From positions 335,888,320-335,952,319 of the forward strand of contig JBAIZL010000002.1 in assembly GCA_036971475.1 (NCBI GenBank): 64,000 nucleotides of DNA, in the 5' to 3' direction. Under the pieces are notes generated by a model. That model did not search any database, had not been told where the DNA came from, and was given only the letters and a program-made list of their open reading frames with translations. The translations under genes and the position numbers were made by a program. Source of the stretch: Prosapia bicincta (Eukaryota > Arthropoda > Insecta > Hemiptera > Cercopidae). How positions within the stretch are numbered: position 1 is the stretch's first letter; the number at the start of each line of letters is the position of its first letter. Positions 28,301-36,815 of this stretch are shown here, one piece after another.

Positions 28301-31300
28301 TAATATGGAAAAAATAGAGTATTGAGTATAGGTGGATCACAACAACACCTTAGATTGGAAAATGGAAGAAAGATAAAAGGGCACAGGAAGTATAAATATC
28401 TGGGCATACAGATAACAAATGATGGGATATTAGCCATAACATAAAAAAATATACAGAGAATAAGAGCCATTAACAATCAAAATGGGATACTATAGGTCCA
28501 AAGTGCAAATTACAATCATAGAGGACATAAAAAAAAAACAGCTAAAATGGTATGGACACTTACAAATGATGGAGGAAAGAAAATATCAAAGCTAGTAATA
28601 AAATGAAGTCCTATGGGAGAAGAAACATAGGACGGCCTAGAAGTTGACAAGAAGGCATCAATAAAAAAATACAAAGGAACTCCCTGAAAACTTCTGGATG
28701 AACAGAAAGGAATGGAAACTAGGAATATCTATGAGTAGAACATTATAAATCGATATAAAGGGTACGGCAAATTAACCTCCCAATATTCGTTGCTCTGTAG
28801 TGAGCAGTAGGAGACACTCAGAGAGGTGGGGATAGCAGCAGTCAATGTAGGAGAGGGGAAGGTTTATGGGTTAAAAACTACTGGGAGACTGGTTCTGTTA
28901 TGAAAAAACGAGGTGGTAGAACTCGTAGTCTCCATACACCTTATAATATCAATAGTTAGGAACTCAATTTTGCAGTCTCCTTAACAATCAGCTTGCAAAA
29001 ATTCAGCTGCTCTTTAAGTGTTTGACCGTAGTCTGTTTAGAATCCTACCCATGGACCTCAATTTTCAACCATGTAAAATGGTTTTCATCCAAGAACTGTC
29101 ACCTTGTAATTGACAGAGTTGTACGAAAGCATGTCAAATTATGTTGGAAAGTCTTTCGCCAAATATTATTGTTTTTTATCTTTCAAATGACAAGGAGCAT
29201 TTTCATCTGTCTGGTAGTGTAAATAAACCAAATTTCCATATTGGAGTGAAAACAACCCACAGGCAATCCATGAAAAGCCCCTTTCATAGTGAATGTGTTA
29301 CTGTATGGTGCTTGTTGTCACAACTTGGAATCATAGGCCTACATTTTTTTTAAGAGGGTGGCATTGCTGGTAATGTCAACTGAAACACGTATGCTAACAT
29401 GTTTGAGGAATTTTTTGAACCTCCATTACAAGAGTGGGCTCACGAAAATGTGTGGCTCCAGCAGGACGGTGCTCATGCCCCAACAATGAACATTTTGGGG
29501 CAAATGTTTCCTGGTCGATTGATTTCTTAACGAGAAACATTGTGCGTTCCCAGTATGATCTCCCGACTTGACCCTCTGCGATTTTTTTTTTGGTTATTTG
29601 AAAGGCAACGTTTTCAACTATCGTCCCAGGAATCTGCCAGACCTGAAGCAAGCAATACACAAGGAAGTCCAGCACATATCTCAAGCTATGCTAGAGAGAG
29701 TCTTTACGAGCTTCAGAATTCGCTTGCTGCTTGTATTGACAACCAGTGGCACCACCTCTCTGATATCTTTTTTAAAACTAAGTAGGAAAAAACTTCTCTT
29801 GTTATAGAATAAGTTAAACAAAATAAATTTATTATATTATTGCTTACATGATCCAAATGCTCAACTGTCTATTCAATGATTATTTACCAAATTTGGAAGA
29901 CTGCTTACATGAGTTAAAAAGTATACCACTTTTTTTAACCTTCAAGTTTTTTTGTATAAAAAAAGTATATTGCAGAATAAAGTTTCCTTTTCATTTTCAA
30001 CTCTGTACCCATTATAGTTTAGGCAGTGTGTTAATTATGATTAAGTCAGTCAGTCATGACATATATTATGAATATGAAAACTACTAATAGGTCAAATTCA
30101 ATATAAAAAGAAATAATCCTTTTGTGGAGATAACCCCGTGGTAACTTCAAACTGTTCTACTTTCCAAATTTTCTGAAATGTTTCTTTAAATTTCTTTGTC
30201 TATAAGTAATCTAAATTTCTATTTTATAATAATCACAATAAAAAAAGTTTATATTTTTAATCAAAGTAGTAAAGTAAAACTTAATAAATTTTTTTTCTTT
30301 AGGAATTTGTTGGTCGTTTCCCAGTGCTGGTGCCCTTCCACTCCTTGAATCAGGACTTGTTGGTTAGGATTCTGACAGAGCCCAAGAACTGTCTTGTCCA
30401 ACAATACCAAATATTGTTTGGCATGGACAAAGTAGAGCTTAGCTTCACTTCCAGTGCTCTAAACTCTATTGCCAGGTTAGCTATGGAGAGGAAAACTGGA
30501 GCCCGTGGTCTACGGGCAATAATGGTAAGTTATGAAGTTCAAACTTGTTAGATTTTTATTTTCATTATAAAAAAATCCTTTGTTGTTTTTTTTATAATAC
30601 TTAACTGATTAGTTCATTTTATGTCAGGCCAATTTATCAGTTGATCTCCAGGACGTTCATGAGGTTCAATCGGCCAGAGCGTTAACTTACCAAATTTAAA
30701 AAAAATAATAACATTATAATCTCATTAGTGTTTTTTTATTGAATACTCGCTGATTTAAAATGTATTGTTAAATTATTTGAGTAATTTTTATAAATATATA
30801 ACTTTACAAATGTATACTTTTTTTGTAATCAATCACAAAACTTTCACTTTGCCGAAAATTACCGATCTCAACAAGTAGCTCTATTAAATGGGGCCTGTAA
30901 AAGTTATTTTGCCCAATGCATTATTTACATTGGACTATCCTGAATGTTTTAATCCAGAACTGATAAAATGATTGGAGCACCACTTAAATCACTACACAGA
31001 CAATCTTCATACAAATCCATGAATTCCTCAAATAAAGGTTTTTAACATTAAAAACCTCTGTTACTTAAACTAACGTTCAATGTTCTGGGATTTGAGGCTT
31101 CAATGTTCTGGGAAGAGGACATAAGTGTAACTTCTTCAGTTTCTTTTTCATTGATTTGTTTAAGTCTGCTTTTAGTGTAACAGTTGGTGATTATTTCTTT
31201 TTACTCACATTGTTACAGGTCTGTGAAGTCATTCATATTGCATTCTATTCATTAATTTTTGTAAAGTTTGATTTTAAAATGAAGAAACTGATATTCAATT

Positions 31301-32630
31301 ACTTTCGAGTTAAATTATTTCTTGGTGCTTCATAAGTTTTGACATTGTAATCTATGGTAGAAACTACAACGCCATTTTGTTTGTTAGTAACATCACCATA
31401 GGTGCAATTCTATCAATATAGAGTAGTAGTTTAGTTATATTTTTCTCCATTTTCTTAAATATCAAAATCTTGTTGCTGTTCGTGATGAGCTGGTTGTTAA
31501 TTATTTATCACACTTTTGCTATTACTTGCGACCAGACTTTTTGCTAACTAAAGGTTGTTAAATTGTTAACTTACACTTGGAGGAAACGTTTTTGTCTTAC
31601 GACTTCTTCAGCCTCGTATTTTTGCCGCTAGGATTGCTGCAGTTGTGCTTCTTTGGTACCATTTTTTGAAAGTTAGAAGTGATGTGATCAAAAAGTATGT
31701 GTGATCTGTGCCGTGTTTGTTTATTTAGACCAACAAAGGCCATAAATTAAACACACTAGAACAGTATGAAATATATAGACATAGCATTACACATAAAAAT
31801 GACATCCTAAATGAACAAACACGGCACAGATCACACATACTCTTCGATCACATCACTTGTAACTTTCAAAAAATAGTACTAAAGAAGCACAACTGCAGCA
31901 ATCCTAGTGGCAAAAATACGAGGCTAAAGAAGTCGTAAGACGAAAACGTTTCCTCCAAGTGTAAGTTAACAATTTAACAACCTTTAGTTAACAAAAAGTC
32001 TGGACGCAAGTAATAGCAAATGTGTAATAAGTCCATTTTGTTGACCATTTAGTTCGCAGAAAAATTGAAATAAATTTGTTTAACATTAAAGGTATTTACT
32101 AGCTGATTTTCTCTCCTTGGCATAAATCTCGCTTGCACACATTGTCTTAGAAGAAAGACATTGGATAAAGTTTGGTCTTGTTTGTATTAAATGAGAACCA
32201 GTTATTGGTTAATACAGCCAGATAGTCTTTCATTTTTGTATACTACTTGTAATCTACATTCCCACAGTAACTGTTTTAAAATGCACTTTGTTTGGTTGGT
32301 TTTTAAATGTGCCATTTTATAGGTTATACCATGTCAGTTTATTGATTCAGAAAATTTGAGAGCTCACGTGTGAAGATGAAATCAACAAATATATACTTTG
32401 AATTCCTTGCTTTTGGGATTACCCATGTGTCCACCTCCAATATAATTTGAATTTCTTTGTTTCAGGAACATTTATTGCTAGAAGCTATGTTTGAGGTCCC
32501 AGGTTCAGATATCCTCAGTGTTCACATAACAGAAGATGTAGTGTTAGGAAATAATCCACCAATATTTATAAAGGGACGTGCAGTGGATGAAGCGGAACCA
32601 CCAATAGAGGTTTTTGCTGAGGCAAAATGA
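3947..32630 (+). CDS. CLPX: Mitochondrial ATP-dependent Clp protease ATP-binding subunit ClpX (9 exons, 5' part outside window)
   Basis: Exons 3947-4092, 5237-5414, 9612-9788, 12978-13142, 17054-17154, 18765-18920, 26627-26797, 30303-30524 and 32466-32630 join in frame into about 493 codons, each with AG/GT borders and compatible phases. In order the protein shows the second zinc-site CEKC, a poly-proline linker, the conserved [13 protein letters not shown] block, Walker A GPTGCGKT, pore loop GYVG, Walker [11 protein letters not shown], sensor-1 region [10 protein letters not shown], the arginine-finger region [11 protein letters not shown] and sensor-2 GARGLRAIM. ClpX is a hexameric AAA+ unfoldase that feeds substrates to ClpP in the mitochondrial matrix. 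Animal ClpX is about 630 residues, so the presequence and first zinc-site half are missing and should lie in exons left of this window. The C-terminal tail after the AAA+ small domain is short and unlike the human one. No frameshift or stop was seen, so the gene looks functional. Confidence 0.95.
4093..5236 (+). other. CLPX intron, no element recognised
   Basis: AT-rich sequence between GTATGT and ttgcag. No transposon or coding remnant was recognised. The short frames that overrun the flanking exons are read-through. Confidence 0.6.
5237..5414 (+). CDS. CLPX: CLPX exon: start of AAA+ module
   Basis: It begins [20 protein letters not shown] and contains the family hallmark [13 protein letters not shown]. 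It ends with one base of a split codon before GTAATG at 5415. The acceptor lacks a long pyrimidine tract, but start and phase fit the linker lysines of the previous exon. The segment after YNN is divergent from human ClpX. Confidence 0.9.
7368..8630 (+). mobile_element. Mariner element 1 (1,263 bp) with TIRs and TA target duplication
   Basis: The ends are cgaagtgtgttcaaaaaata and its inverted partner ending at 8630, flanked by TA at 7366-7367 and 8631-8632. The body encodes a broken transposase starting at ATG 7564. Removing the element restores the LINE reading frame around it, which confirms the borders. Confidence 0.88.
7564..8575 (+). pseudogene. Mariner transposase pseudogene 1
   Basis: Conserved pieces appear in shifting frames: [108 protein letters not shown] and [13 protein letters not shown] end. 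About 15-17 residues before the first catalytic aspartate (normally in ITGDETW) are deleted, a stop follows HHDNAPAHT, and several frameshifts occur. The enzyme cannot be active. Family: mariner, DD34D DDE transposase. Confidence 0.85.
8891..9611 (+). other. CLPX intron, rest
   Basis: AT-rich, with a normal pyrimidine tract and ttttacag before 9612. No element recognised. Confidence 0.55.
9612..9788 (+). CDS. CLPX: CLPX exon: insertion region and first half of Walker A
   Basis: After ttttacag the frame runs from a serine/asparagine-rich variable stretch to [17 protein letters not shown] and stops inside the P-loop codon run at GTAAAA (9789). The P-loop lysine and threonine are in the next exon, about 3.2 kb away. 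Confidence 0.92.
10540..10735. repeat. Imperfect tandem duplication of about 97 bp
   Basis: Two diverged copies start with CCCTGAATAAA at about 10542 and 10638 and share cttataagta/cgtataagta, ttcatttat and the aatgagttatcgattggaat/aatgatttgtgaattggaat end. They lie in the CLPX intron, with no coding content. Confidence 0.55.
11446..12757 (+). mobile_element. Mariner element 2 (1,312 bp) with TIRs and TA target duplication
   Basis: Termini cgagggtggtccacaaagta and its inverted copy ending at 12757 are flanked by TA at 11444-11445 and 12758-12759. The TIRs are about 28 bp and nearly identical. It is inserted in the CLPX intron that splits the Walker A motif, ending 220 bp before the next exon, in the same direction as CLPX. 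Confidence 0.92.
11608..12660 (+). pseudogene. Mariner transposase pseudogene 2
   Basis: From ATG 11608 it reads [20 protein letters not shown], then in other frames [90 protein letters not shown] and [20 protein letters not shown]. All three catalytic aspartate motifs are present. At least five frameshifts break it, one at a poly-C run (12430-12442) and one at a T run near 12580. Apart from these indels the protein is well preserved, so this copy may be young or the indels partly sequencing errors. Confidence 0.88.
12978..13142 (+). CDS. CLPX: CLPX exon: rest of Walker A, pore loop
   Basis: It starts after gttatag and completes GKT of the P-loop, then [19 protein letters not shown], the pore loop AGYVGED and [12 protein letters not shown]. 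The donor is GTGAGT at 13143. A (TA)n tract starts 27 bp after the exon, and a mariner ends 220 bp before it. Confidence 0.95.
13169..13215. repeat. (TA)n microsatellite
   Basis: Pure TA repeat of about 23 units just inside the CLPX intron, 27 bp after the exon ending at 13142. Confidence 0.95.
14045..14150. repeat. Two adjacent (TA)n tracts
   Basis: Two TA runs of about 25 units each, split by gaagt at 14096-14100. Frames running through them encode only IY repeats and are not genes. Confidence 0.95.
14452..15500. mobile_element. Non-autonomous piggyBac-like element with TTAA target duplication (1,049 bp)
   Basis: Ends CACTTTCAGCATGG and inverted CACTTTCAACACGG are flanked by TTAA at 14448-14451 and 15501-15504, as piggyBac elements insert. 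A palindromic GC-richer patch lies just inside the left end (14466-14530). No transposase frame is visible, so it would need an enzyme from elsewhere. The superfamily is inferred from TTAA plus a CAC end only. Confidence 0.65.
15505..17053 (+). other. CLPX intron, rest
   Basis: AT-rich DNA with no recognised element, ending with the tgtttcag acceptor before 17054. Confidence 0.5.
17054..17154 (+). CDS. CLPX: CLPX exon: Walker B
   Basis: It follows tttcag and encodes [16 protein letters not shown], then [18 protein letters not shown], the Walker B and following helix of ClpX. It is only 34 codons long. The donor is GTCAGA at 17155, phase 0. Confidence 0.95.
17285..17298. repeat. Poly-C run
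   Basis: An uninterrupted C run in otherwise AT-rich intron sequence. Confidence 0.9.
17810..18008. mobile_element. Palindromic MITE of about 200 bp
   Basis: Left arm (about 17810-17872, ggagagtttgttgtacagct, gtgtcacataagcatttcc) and right arm (about 17948-18008) are inverted copies. The centre holds a second inverted pair around gagagagatagc/tatctctct. No coding capacity. Borders are approximate and no target duplication was fixed. Confidence 0.6.
18410..18559 (+). other. Unidentified small ORF in CLPX intron (49 codons)
   Basis: ATG at 18410 opens [20 protein letters not shown], then a lysine-rich middle and an acidic end DYDSDV before TAA. I do not recognise the family. The composition (basic, tryptophan-rich start, acidic end) looks like a transposon protein fragment more than random AT-rich frame. 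It is not a CLPX exon because no partner splice sites fit the ClpX alignment. Confidence 0.25.
18765..18920 (+). CDS. CLPX: CLPX exon: sensor-1 region
   Basis: It follows tttcag and reads [33 protein letters not shown] and ISRRKNER, matching the ClpX sensor-1 strand and the loop after it. The donor is GTAAAT at 18921, phase 0. Confidence 0.95.
19086..19668. repeat. Inverted repeat next to Penelope-like remnant, with two (TA)n tracts between arms
   Basis: Left arm about 19086-19160 (atggtcaagtgaccgaaagg, tcatcacacaaggtaaaatc) and right arm about 19590-19668 are inverted copies of about 75 bp with roughly 85 percent identity by eye. Between them are (TA)n runs (about 19222-19276 and 19323-19373). 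The right arm adjoins the end of the Penelope-like reading frame. Confidence 0.75.
19482..19516 (-). ncRNA. Hairpin motif, copy A (CTGAAGG, 7-bp stem, GAAAA)
   Basis: On the - strand CTGAAGG is followed by a hairpin with stem GCTGGTA/TATCGGC (7 pairs, two of them G-U) and then GAAAAGC. It lies downstream of the Penelope-like endonuclease frame. Similar boxes around different stems occur at 23901-23927, 31584-31611/31924-31948 and 37831-37862. Whether it acts as RNA is inference. Confidence 0.35.
19684..20285 (-). pseudogene. Penelope-like element GIY-YIG endonuclease fragment
   Basis: The - strand from about 20285 reads [20 protein letters not shown], then [38 protein letters not shown] and [20 protein letters not shown]. 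This is the linker and GIY-YIG endonuclease domain found at the C terminus of Penelope-like retroelements. The reverse transcriptase part is missing (5' truncated), and the usual YIG glycine is arginine. It stops at a LINE remnant on the right. Confidence 0.8.
20286..21900 (-). pseudogene. Jockey-like LINE remnant (RT and RNase H parts)
   Basis: The - strand from about 21900 reads [60 protein letters not shown] (reverse transcriptase palm), [16 protein letters not shown] sequence near 21330, [20 protein letters not shown] near 21020, and an RNase H-like [20 protein letters not shown] near 20420. Stops and frameshifts are common. It is related to, but distinct from, the LINE at 5830-8890 and lies on the same strand. 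Confidence 0.8.
21950..23690 (+). pseudogene. Pogo/Tigger transposase remnant 1
   Basis: The + strand reads [20 protein letters not shown] near 22290, [18 protein letters not shown] near 22450, [15 protein letters not shown] and [12 protein letters not shown] near 22590. These match the DDE core of pogo/Tigger transposases (FNADETGLFYK, LIIGKSKKPRCFK, LLFVDNCPAHP). The C-terminal part follows a minisatellite. Stops and frameshifts are common; the ends are not clear. Confidence 0.65.
22751..23093. repeat. 43-bp minisatellite, 8 copies
   Basis: The unit begins TCCCTGGAACATGATTACAT and repeats at 22751, 22794, 22837, 22880, 22923, 22966, 23009 and 23052, with only single-base differences between copies. 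It lies within the Tigger remnant, where the array interrupts the decayed transposase. Confidence 0.95.
23901..23927 (-). ncRNA. Hairpin motif, copy B (CTGAGGA, 7-bp perfect stem, AAAA)
   Basis: On the - strand CTGAGGA is followed by the perfect stem GATGACA/TGTCATC with a TAA loop and then AAAATGC. It has the same layout as the motif at 19482-19516, with a different stem. The surrounding 23820-24250 is AT-rich DNA with no recognised gene. Confidence 0.3.
24727..25463. mobile_element. Non-autonomous hAT-like element (737 bp) with perfect 8-bp target duplication
   Basis: The element starts TAGGGATAGGCCGATTCC and ends with the inverted GGCCCATCCCTA, flanked by CTTACATT at 24719-24726 and 25464-25471. 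Subterminal regions are rich in GATTC/GAATC repeats. An 8-bp duplication and TAGGG-type ends are typical of hAT elements. An internal stretch near 25060 (ggttaatcgagtttttactg) resembles a Tigger end, so older DNA may be nested inside. No transposase frame. Confidence 0.85.
25960..26510. repeat. Dispersed repeat, copy 1 (partner at 59930-60480)
   Basis: It shares gcactaatttattatttttaactgatt, caactaattattcacttc, actaataacaatatat and aacatgtaaact in the same order and spacing with 59930-60480. The copies are diverged and in the same orientation. No coding content; element type unknown. Confidence 0.6.
26627..26797 (+). CDS. CLPX: CLPX exon: YLGFG segment to arginine-finger helix
   Basis: It follows ttttacag and reads [17 protein letters not shown], then an acidic variable stretch and [13 protein letters not shown]. 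The order and spacing match ClpX. The donor is GTAAGA at 26798. Confidence 0.95.
26950..27815 (-). pseudogene. Pogo/Tigger transposase C-terminal remnant 2
   Basis: The - strand from 27815 reads [20 protein letters not shown] and TLNGVWKKV, then [13 protein letters not shown] acidic C-terminal sequence down to about 27290. DFWKxYxILxAI and MNGVWKKLWP are Tigger signatures. The left end (26950-27040, cagtaataccccgtacttac) is a Tigger-type inverted end. The N-terminal two thirds are missing. Confidence 0.7.
27816..28750 (+). pseudogene. LINE reverse transcriptase remnant
   Basis: In shifting + frames: [37 protein letters not shown], then [23 protein letters not shown] and [19 protein letters not shown]. 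These match the palm, thumb and endonuclease-distal RGRPRxxW tail of insect non-LTR retrotransposons. The FADD box is degraded. It is heavily mutated and joins a Tigger remnant on the left and an IS630-type remnant on the right. Confidence 0.75.
28755..29790 (+). pseudogene. IS630/Tc1-mariner-type (DDE_3) transposase remnant
   Basis: In several + frames: [20 protein letters not shown] (DNA-binding part), [15 protein letters not shown] near 29190, [20 protein letters not shown] near 29290, [12 protein letters not shown] near 29450, [15 protein letters not shown] and [14 protein letters not shown] near 29640-29720. These are hallmarks of a widespread arthropod DDE_3 transposase family (ExHFxLSG, VTVWCG, QQDGAPPH). 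Stops are frequent and no TIRs were identified. Confidence 0.8.
29791..30302 (+). other. CLPX intron, rest
   Basis: AT-rich, ending with a long T-rich tract and ctttag before 30303. No element recognised. Confidence 0.55.
30303..30524 (+). CDS. CLPX: CLPX exon: arginine finger and sensor-2
   Basis: It follows tctttag and starts [17 protein letters not shown], which holds the arginine finger of ClpX/HslU proteins. It ends with [13 protein letters not shown], the sensor-2 arginine motif. The donor is GTAAGT at 30525. Confidence 0.95.
30525..31499 (+). other. CLPX intron, left part
   Basis: AT-rich, no gene or recognised element. Confidence 0.5.
31584..31611 (-). ncRNA. Hairpin motif, copy C left (CTGAAGA, GTC-GTAA-GAC, AAAAACG)
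   Basis: On the - strand CTGAAGA, a single A, then stem GTC/GAC with a GTAA loop, then AAAAACG. It is in the left arm of the Penelope-like inverted repeat. Confidence 0.35.
31924..31948 (+). ncRNA. Hairpin motif, copy C right (CTAAAGA, GTC-GTAA-GAC, GAAAACG)
   Basis: On the + strand this is the partner of 31584-31611 in the opposite arm. The loop GTAA is a GNRA-type tetraloop. Between the two copies the boxes differ by one base each while the hairpin is unchanged. Confidence 0.35.
32466..32630 (+). CDS. CLPX: CLPX terminal coding exon
   Basis: It follows tttcag, reads [19 protein letters not shown] and then a non-conserved acidic tail ending EVFAEAK before TGA at 32628-32630. The [13 protein letters not shown] block is the conserved ClpX C-terminal small-domain motif. 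Confidence 0.92.
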   Translation, partial: EHLLLEAMFEVPGSDILSVHITEDVVLGNNPPIFIKGRAVDEAEPPIEVFAEAK

Positions 32631-33516
32631 CCAGGTGATTGTTTTTAATTATTTTATTTTCCTCAGTTTCGTATTGATTGAATCAAAATATGAGAATTAA
32701 AATTTTTTGTATATAAAATCAGCTTTTTATAAAATGTTTCAAGTGAAGTAAAAACAAGACAAATCAACTTTATAGAGTCTACATGATTATATATACACAG
32801 TCTCACCTAACTGATTATCATATGGCATTTATACCAAACGCAATTTACTCATAAATACTGAATTTATTTTTATTACTACCTGTTGGTAAAATACCTCTTA
32901 CCCAATCTCCATGCCATCTATATATAGCAGTTGTCATTCCTCATATGGCAGGCTTATATTATAGAATTAAATCATTAGCTTGGAAAAACTGAAAGAAATG
33001 AAATAAAAGTTCTGGAAAAACCATTAGCATTGGTTAATTTTGATTGAATGTTTTGGGAAAGCTGTGAAAAAATGCATTAATAGAGCGAAAAATTCTGTGG
33101 CTGAAGTATTAAAAAATAATGAATCGGTGTTTTTTGACCTGAAAAAACAGAGAAGGATATGTAGACTTTATAATAAAAAAAAGTAAGTGGATTCAGTTGT
33201 ATAATCTAAGACTAATGGATACTGATGAATTTTACTGTAATAAAGCATCTTTTTAAAAACATGGGAAAACTTGTGTGAAAAGTAATGAACTTAAGATAAA
33301 TGTGATAAATTTAGGCATTTCTGTAGGCTTACTGATTCTGAATGTTCATCACAGTGACACCATTAGGAATAATTAATATTTTCTGTAACATTTGATTTGT
33401 TAACCTTTCCTTCACAAAAATATAACATGATTTTAATGAAACATAGTAAACAATGTTGACATTTTTTAACTTTATTAGTATATAATCTTGTACTAATAAC
33501 TTTTTTTATTTTTCAG
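32631..33516 (+). other. 3' flank or 3' UTR intron of CLPX
   Basis: No coding signal. A GT...AG pair at its borders suggests a 3' UTR intron. Confidence 0.4.
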
Positions 33517-33660
33517 ATTGCTCACGAGATGTGTTGACTATTGTATTAAATTAGCACCCATCTTGTATAAAACACAAATGTATAAATTTTAAATTTAGGC
33601 CTAACCAGTTTGGAAAAATTATGAAAATAAATAAAGATCTTTATATCATGTATGTGTTTC
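33517..33660 (+). other. CLPX: Probable CLPX 3' UTR exon with overlapping polyadenylation signals
   Basis: Four bases after the stop codon is a possible donor (GTGATT at 32635). A strong pyrimidine tract and AG sit at 33505-33516. Two overlapping AATAAA hexamers occur at 33626-33635. This suggests a spliced 3' UTR ending near 33650, but an unspliced UTR with an earlier variant signal is also possible. Confidence 0.4.
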
Positions 33661-34330
33661 AATATATATATTTGTATACTTTATTGTGTTCCTAGATATA
33701 CTGTTTATAGTTCATTAAATTCTATTTTAATTAAATTTAATTTTGTAATTAAGAAATTCACATAAGTATTTTGAATTTTGAAAAGTATTTGAAAATTTAA
33801 TCTTGTCTTGAAATATGATTGTTCTTAAAGTATACTTTCTTGAAATGTAACGAAAGAAATTATATTGAATATTTTTATCATTGTTGTAATGGTTTTTACA
33901 TTAAACTATACAATGAAAACTATATAGAATTTAGTTGTAACTAATTTCCTTCTTTAATTGCATAGTAACCATATAAAAAAAAAACATGGTGACTTATCAC
34001 TGATATTCATTTGTTGCTGGTGGTACCAATGGATCCATTTAAATGGAAATGCTGTTCATCACTGAAGATGATTTTGTTTGCGAAGCTGTGACCCTCATGT
34101 CGTGTTCTTAATACCCAGTCAAACTATGTTGGGCCAGTTGATCCGACACGTATTTTTATAAATATTATGACAAGAAACGTATATTCATACTTAGATATGA
34201 TAGGACAACAAAGTATAAGAACACATTATTTAAAAATGAGCTCAAAATATTTTGGCAATTCTGTTTATCATGTAACAAATAGTTTCATTTGCTATTACAG
34301 TCGTGTTTATTTTCTTTATATTACATTACT
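33661..34330. other. Intergenic DNA between CLPX and NOL6
   Basis: AT-rich with no recognised gene. A short (TA)n-like run follows the CLPX polyadenylation signals. Confidence 0.5.
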
Positions 34331-34866
34331 GTGAGAGTGATATCTGTCTATAATATCATTTATTGAGGTTAAGTTTCGGAGTAATAATACAGTGTTTCTG
34401 TTATCCGTCTATTCGCTCAACCATCATGGCCACGGTTAATCGAGTTTTTACTGTACTTTTTTTGTTTTGTTCTGACATCTATAAACCAGTGGCAGTAAGA
34501 CACGTGGAGAAGAGAGAGAGAGAGTATTGAACCCGCTCTAGTGAGAGAGAGAGAGAGACGAGCGATGTCAAACGACCAGAAATGGTTACGATCTTGATTG
34601 CTGTTGCTTCATAAATAATAATATTTTCGTTATATTTTCGTTTACTTTTATCATTTAATTAATTCAAATCAACTAATACATAAATAAGACATAGTTGGTA
34701 ATTAATTTTTTTTCCAATAAATTACTCCACACACATATTTTAATAGTTAACAAAATAGGAATCGGAATCGACACTTTTATGATGAAGAATCGAGTATCGA
34801 CGATTCCTCGATACCACCTAGAATCGACGATTCCTGGAATCGAGAATCGGAATCGGCCCATCCCTA
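34331..34866. mobile_element. Second, 5'-truncated copy of the hAT-like element
   Basis: From gagagtgatatctgtctata onwards it matches 24943-25463 closely and ends with the same GGCCCATCCCTA. The left inverted end is missing. It keeps a (GA)n-rich segment of about 75 bp (34480-34555) that is mostly deleted from the first copy. Confidence 0.85.
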
Positions 34867-34976
34867 CATTTTAACGCCTAATACTCATTGGATACAAGTA
34901 AACTTCTCCATTTTTGGACACAGAATGCAAGAACGAAAGAGGTACCAGCTGTATCAACAATCGGAATGTTCCGAAA

Positions 34977-35081
34977 AATAGAAATGGGGTCAAACATTGT
35001 TGCCAACCGATAATAGAAATGAGGTCAAACATTGTTGCCAACCGATAATAGAAATGAGGTCAAACATTGTTGCCAACCGAT
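34977..35081. repeat. 35-bp tandem repeat, 3 copies
   Basis: The unit AATAGAAATGAGGTCAAACA plus 15 more bases is repeated three times; the first copy differs by one base. Intergenic. Confidence 0.9.
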
Positions 35082-36815
35082 AAACAAAAATTGAGCAGTT
35101 GTTTAAAAACCGACGTCTTTTCAACTACCCTTTATAAACCTTTTAAAATTTAATCATATGAAGATAAATTATTTGTTCTAGATTTTTTAATATGTTTTCA
35201 TCATTTATTTTTGTAGTCAGTTATTTTTATCATACAAAAGAAATTTCTCTTACCTTGCTTAAACAGTTTGTCTTACAATATTCTTTTGGAGTTTGTCAAC
35301 ATGTTTGTTGCGGGTAGAACATTCCAGAAGCTGATTAGCCAATTACACTTATGGAATATGTGTTCCTTCTTGATGTTATTGTATGCTTGGCTGTTTATGC
35401 AGGTGGCTCATTCACTAAGTAATTGTTTTGGGCATTAATGTCCTCTTGTTATTGTAGTTGGTTTCAAGAAGTATAAAAGATATATGTTTTGTAATTGTTT
35501 GAGTTATTGTACTTTTTCTTCTGAGACCATTGTTATTTTAATATTATATTATTGTTGTATTAAATTTTTATACTTGTGTGCACAAACCAGTGTTTTTATT
35601 AATATTATATACAGTGGAACAATTATTGAATTAATAGCAAGTGTGTGCAAGAAGCTGATCACCTTGTGCATCACATGGTTTATGACATGTATAAATAACA
35701 AAAAACTGCTGTTACTATCTATTACTATTTTTTTAAAGGCATATACTGGTACTTGTATACAAACAGTCTTATTATGCATAAACAGTCAAAGGACTTAAAA
35801 TAGTGATGTACATTTGTGAGGAGCTGACCAACTATTTTCATAAGCATTATGACATCAATTAAATACCAAAATTCTATGTTTAACTCGTTCTTAAGTCCCA
35901 GAATAAATAAATCACCAGATTGGTAAATTAAAAACATTTATATTTCTGCTTTCAGAGATCAAATGTAGTTTAGTATATGAGTTGTATAGTTGTGTAGAGA
36001 ATGAATTAATTTTAGCTTTATTTTCTTCAGAGGGTATAAATTCACAAAACTCTATACATAATCAGGCTGAACAAAAAATACAGAATAAGATTGTAAGTAC
36101 AAAAAAGAACTGCAAATGTCATTATTATATATAATACTGAGAAGGTATTCTGTTGAGTAATGGTGTATATTCATAACCATTAAGTGATTAACTTTTTTCA
36201 TTACATGCTTCTGAAGCAATTTAATGCATTTGTTTCAATTCTTTAAAATACATTTTTTGTGTGCTTTCTAAAGAGGCCTAGTTCGTTTAGTATTTCCAAC
36301 CTTCCTAATTTAACAAGTTCGAATTGATTTAGTCTGTCGGTGTCATGAGTCAAGAATTTATTGATGTTATTTTTGAGTGGTCATATGTGAGATATTTACT
36401 AACATGCATGGGCATGTGATAGCAAATTGGTAGTTCATCTGATGTGAGCAATTTGATAACAGACATGTTCTTCACAAAAAGGCCAACATTTGCAATTCAA
36501 ATGGACAGAATCAACTTATTGCAGATTCAATTGAATTGGGGAAGCTTGTAGCAAATATTAACCTTAGATTTCTTACACAACTGTTAGGTTGCATGTATTT
36601 ACAAAGCCATATTAACTAGAAATAATATCTGGCCATAAATGATCTATAATTTTTTCTGATGAACGCTGTAGGTTCTGCACAGCATTGGCCAATCTCCCCT
36701 TCCTTTTATCTGCATATACATCTGTTGTCAGTTTCTTTTTCTGCATGGTTTCACTTATTTCTATATTCCGTTCTCTTCTACGTTTTCCTCTTTCTAGCTC
36801 TTCTTTCTGGTGGTT
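35082..36815. other. Intergenic DNA between the convergent genes
   Basis: Several frames of up to about 100 codons exist on both strands (35484-35937, 36659-36853), but their composition follows the AT-rich base bias and overlaps on both strands. No family was recognised. Confidence 0.45.

Larger units (their letters stand above)
31500..32030. mobile_element. Penelope-like C-terminal fragment in an inverted repeat
   Basis: Arms of about 220 bp (31500-31727 and 31811-32030) are inverted copies. The + strand between and into the right arm reads [20 protein letters not shown], then KNDILNEQT and LFDHI, the end of a Penelope-like GIY-YIG endonuclease frame. The left arm encodes the same end on the - strand. 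It lies in the last CLPX intron. Confidence 0.7.

Noticed and set aside
35484..35937. Overlapping frames of 70-104 codons on both strands
   Set aside because: AT-biased composition, overlapping on opposite strands, no recognisable motif and no splice context.
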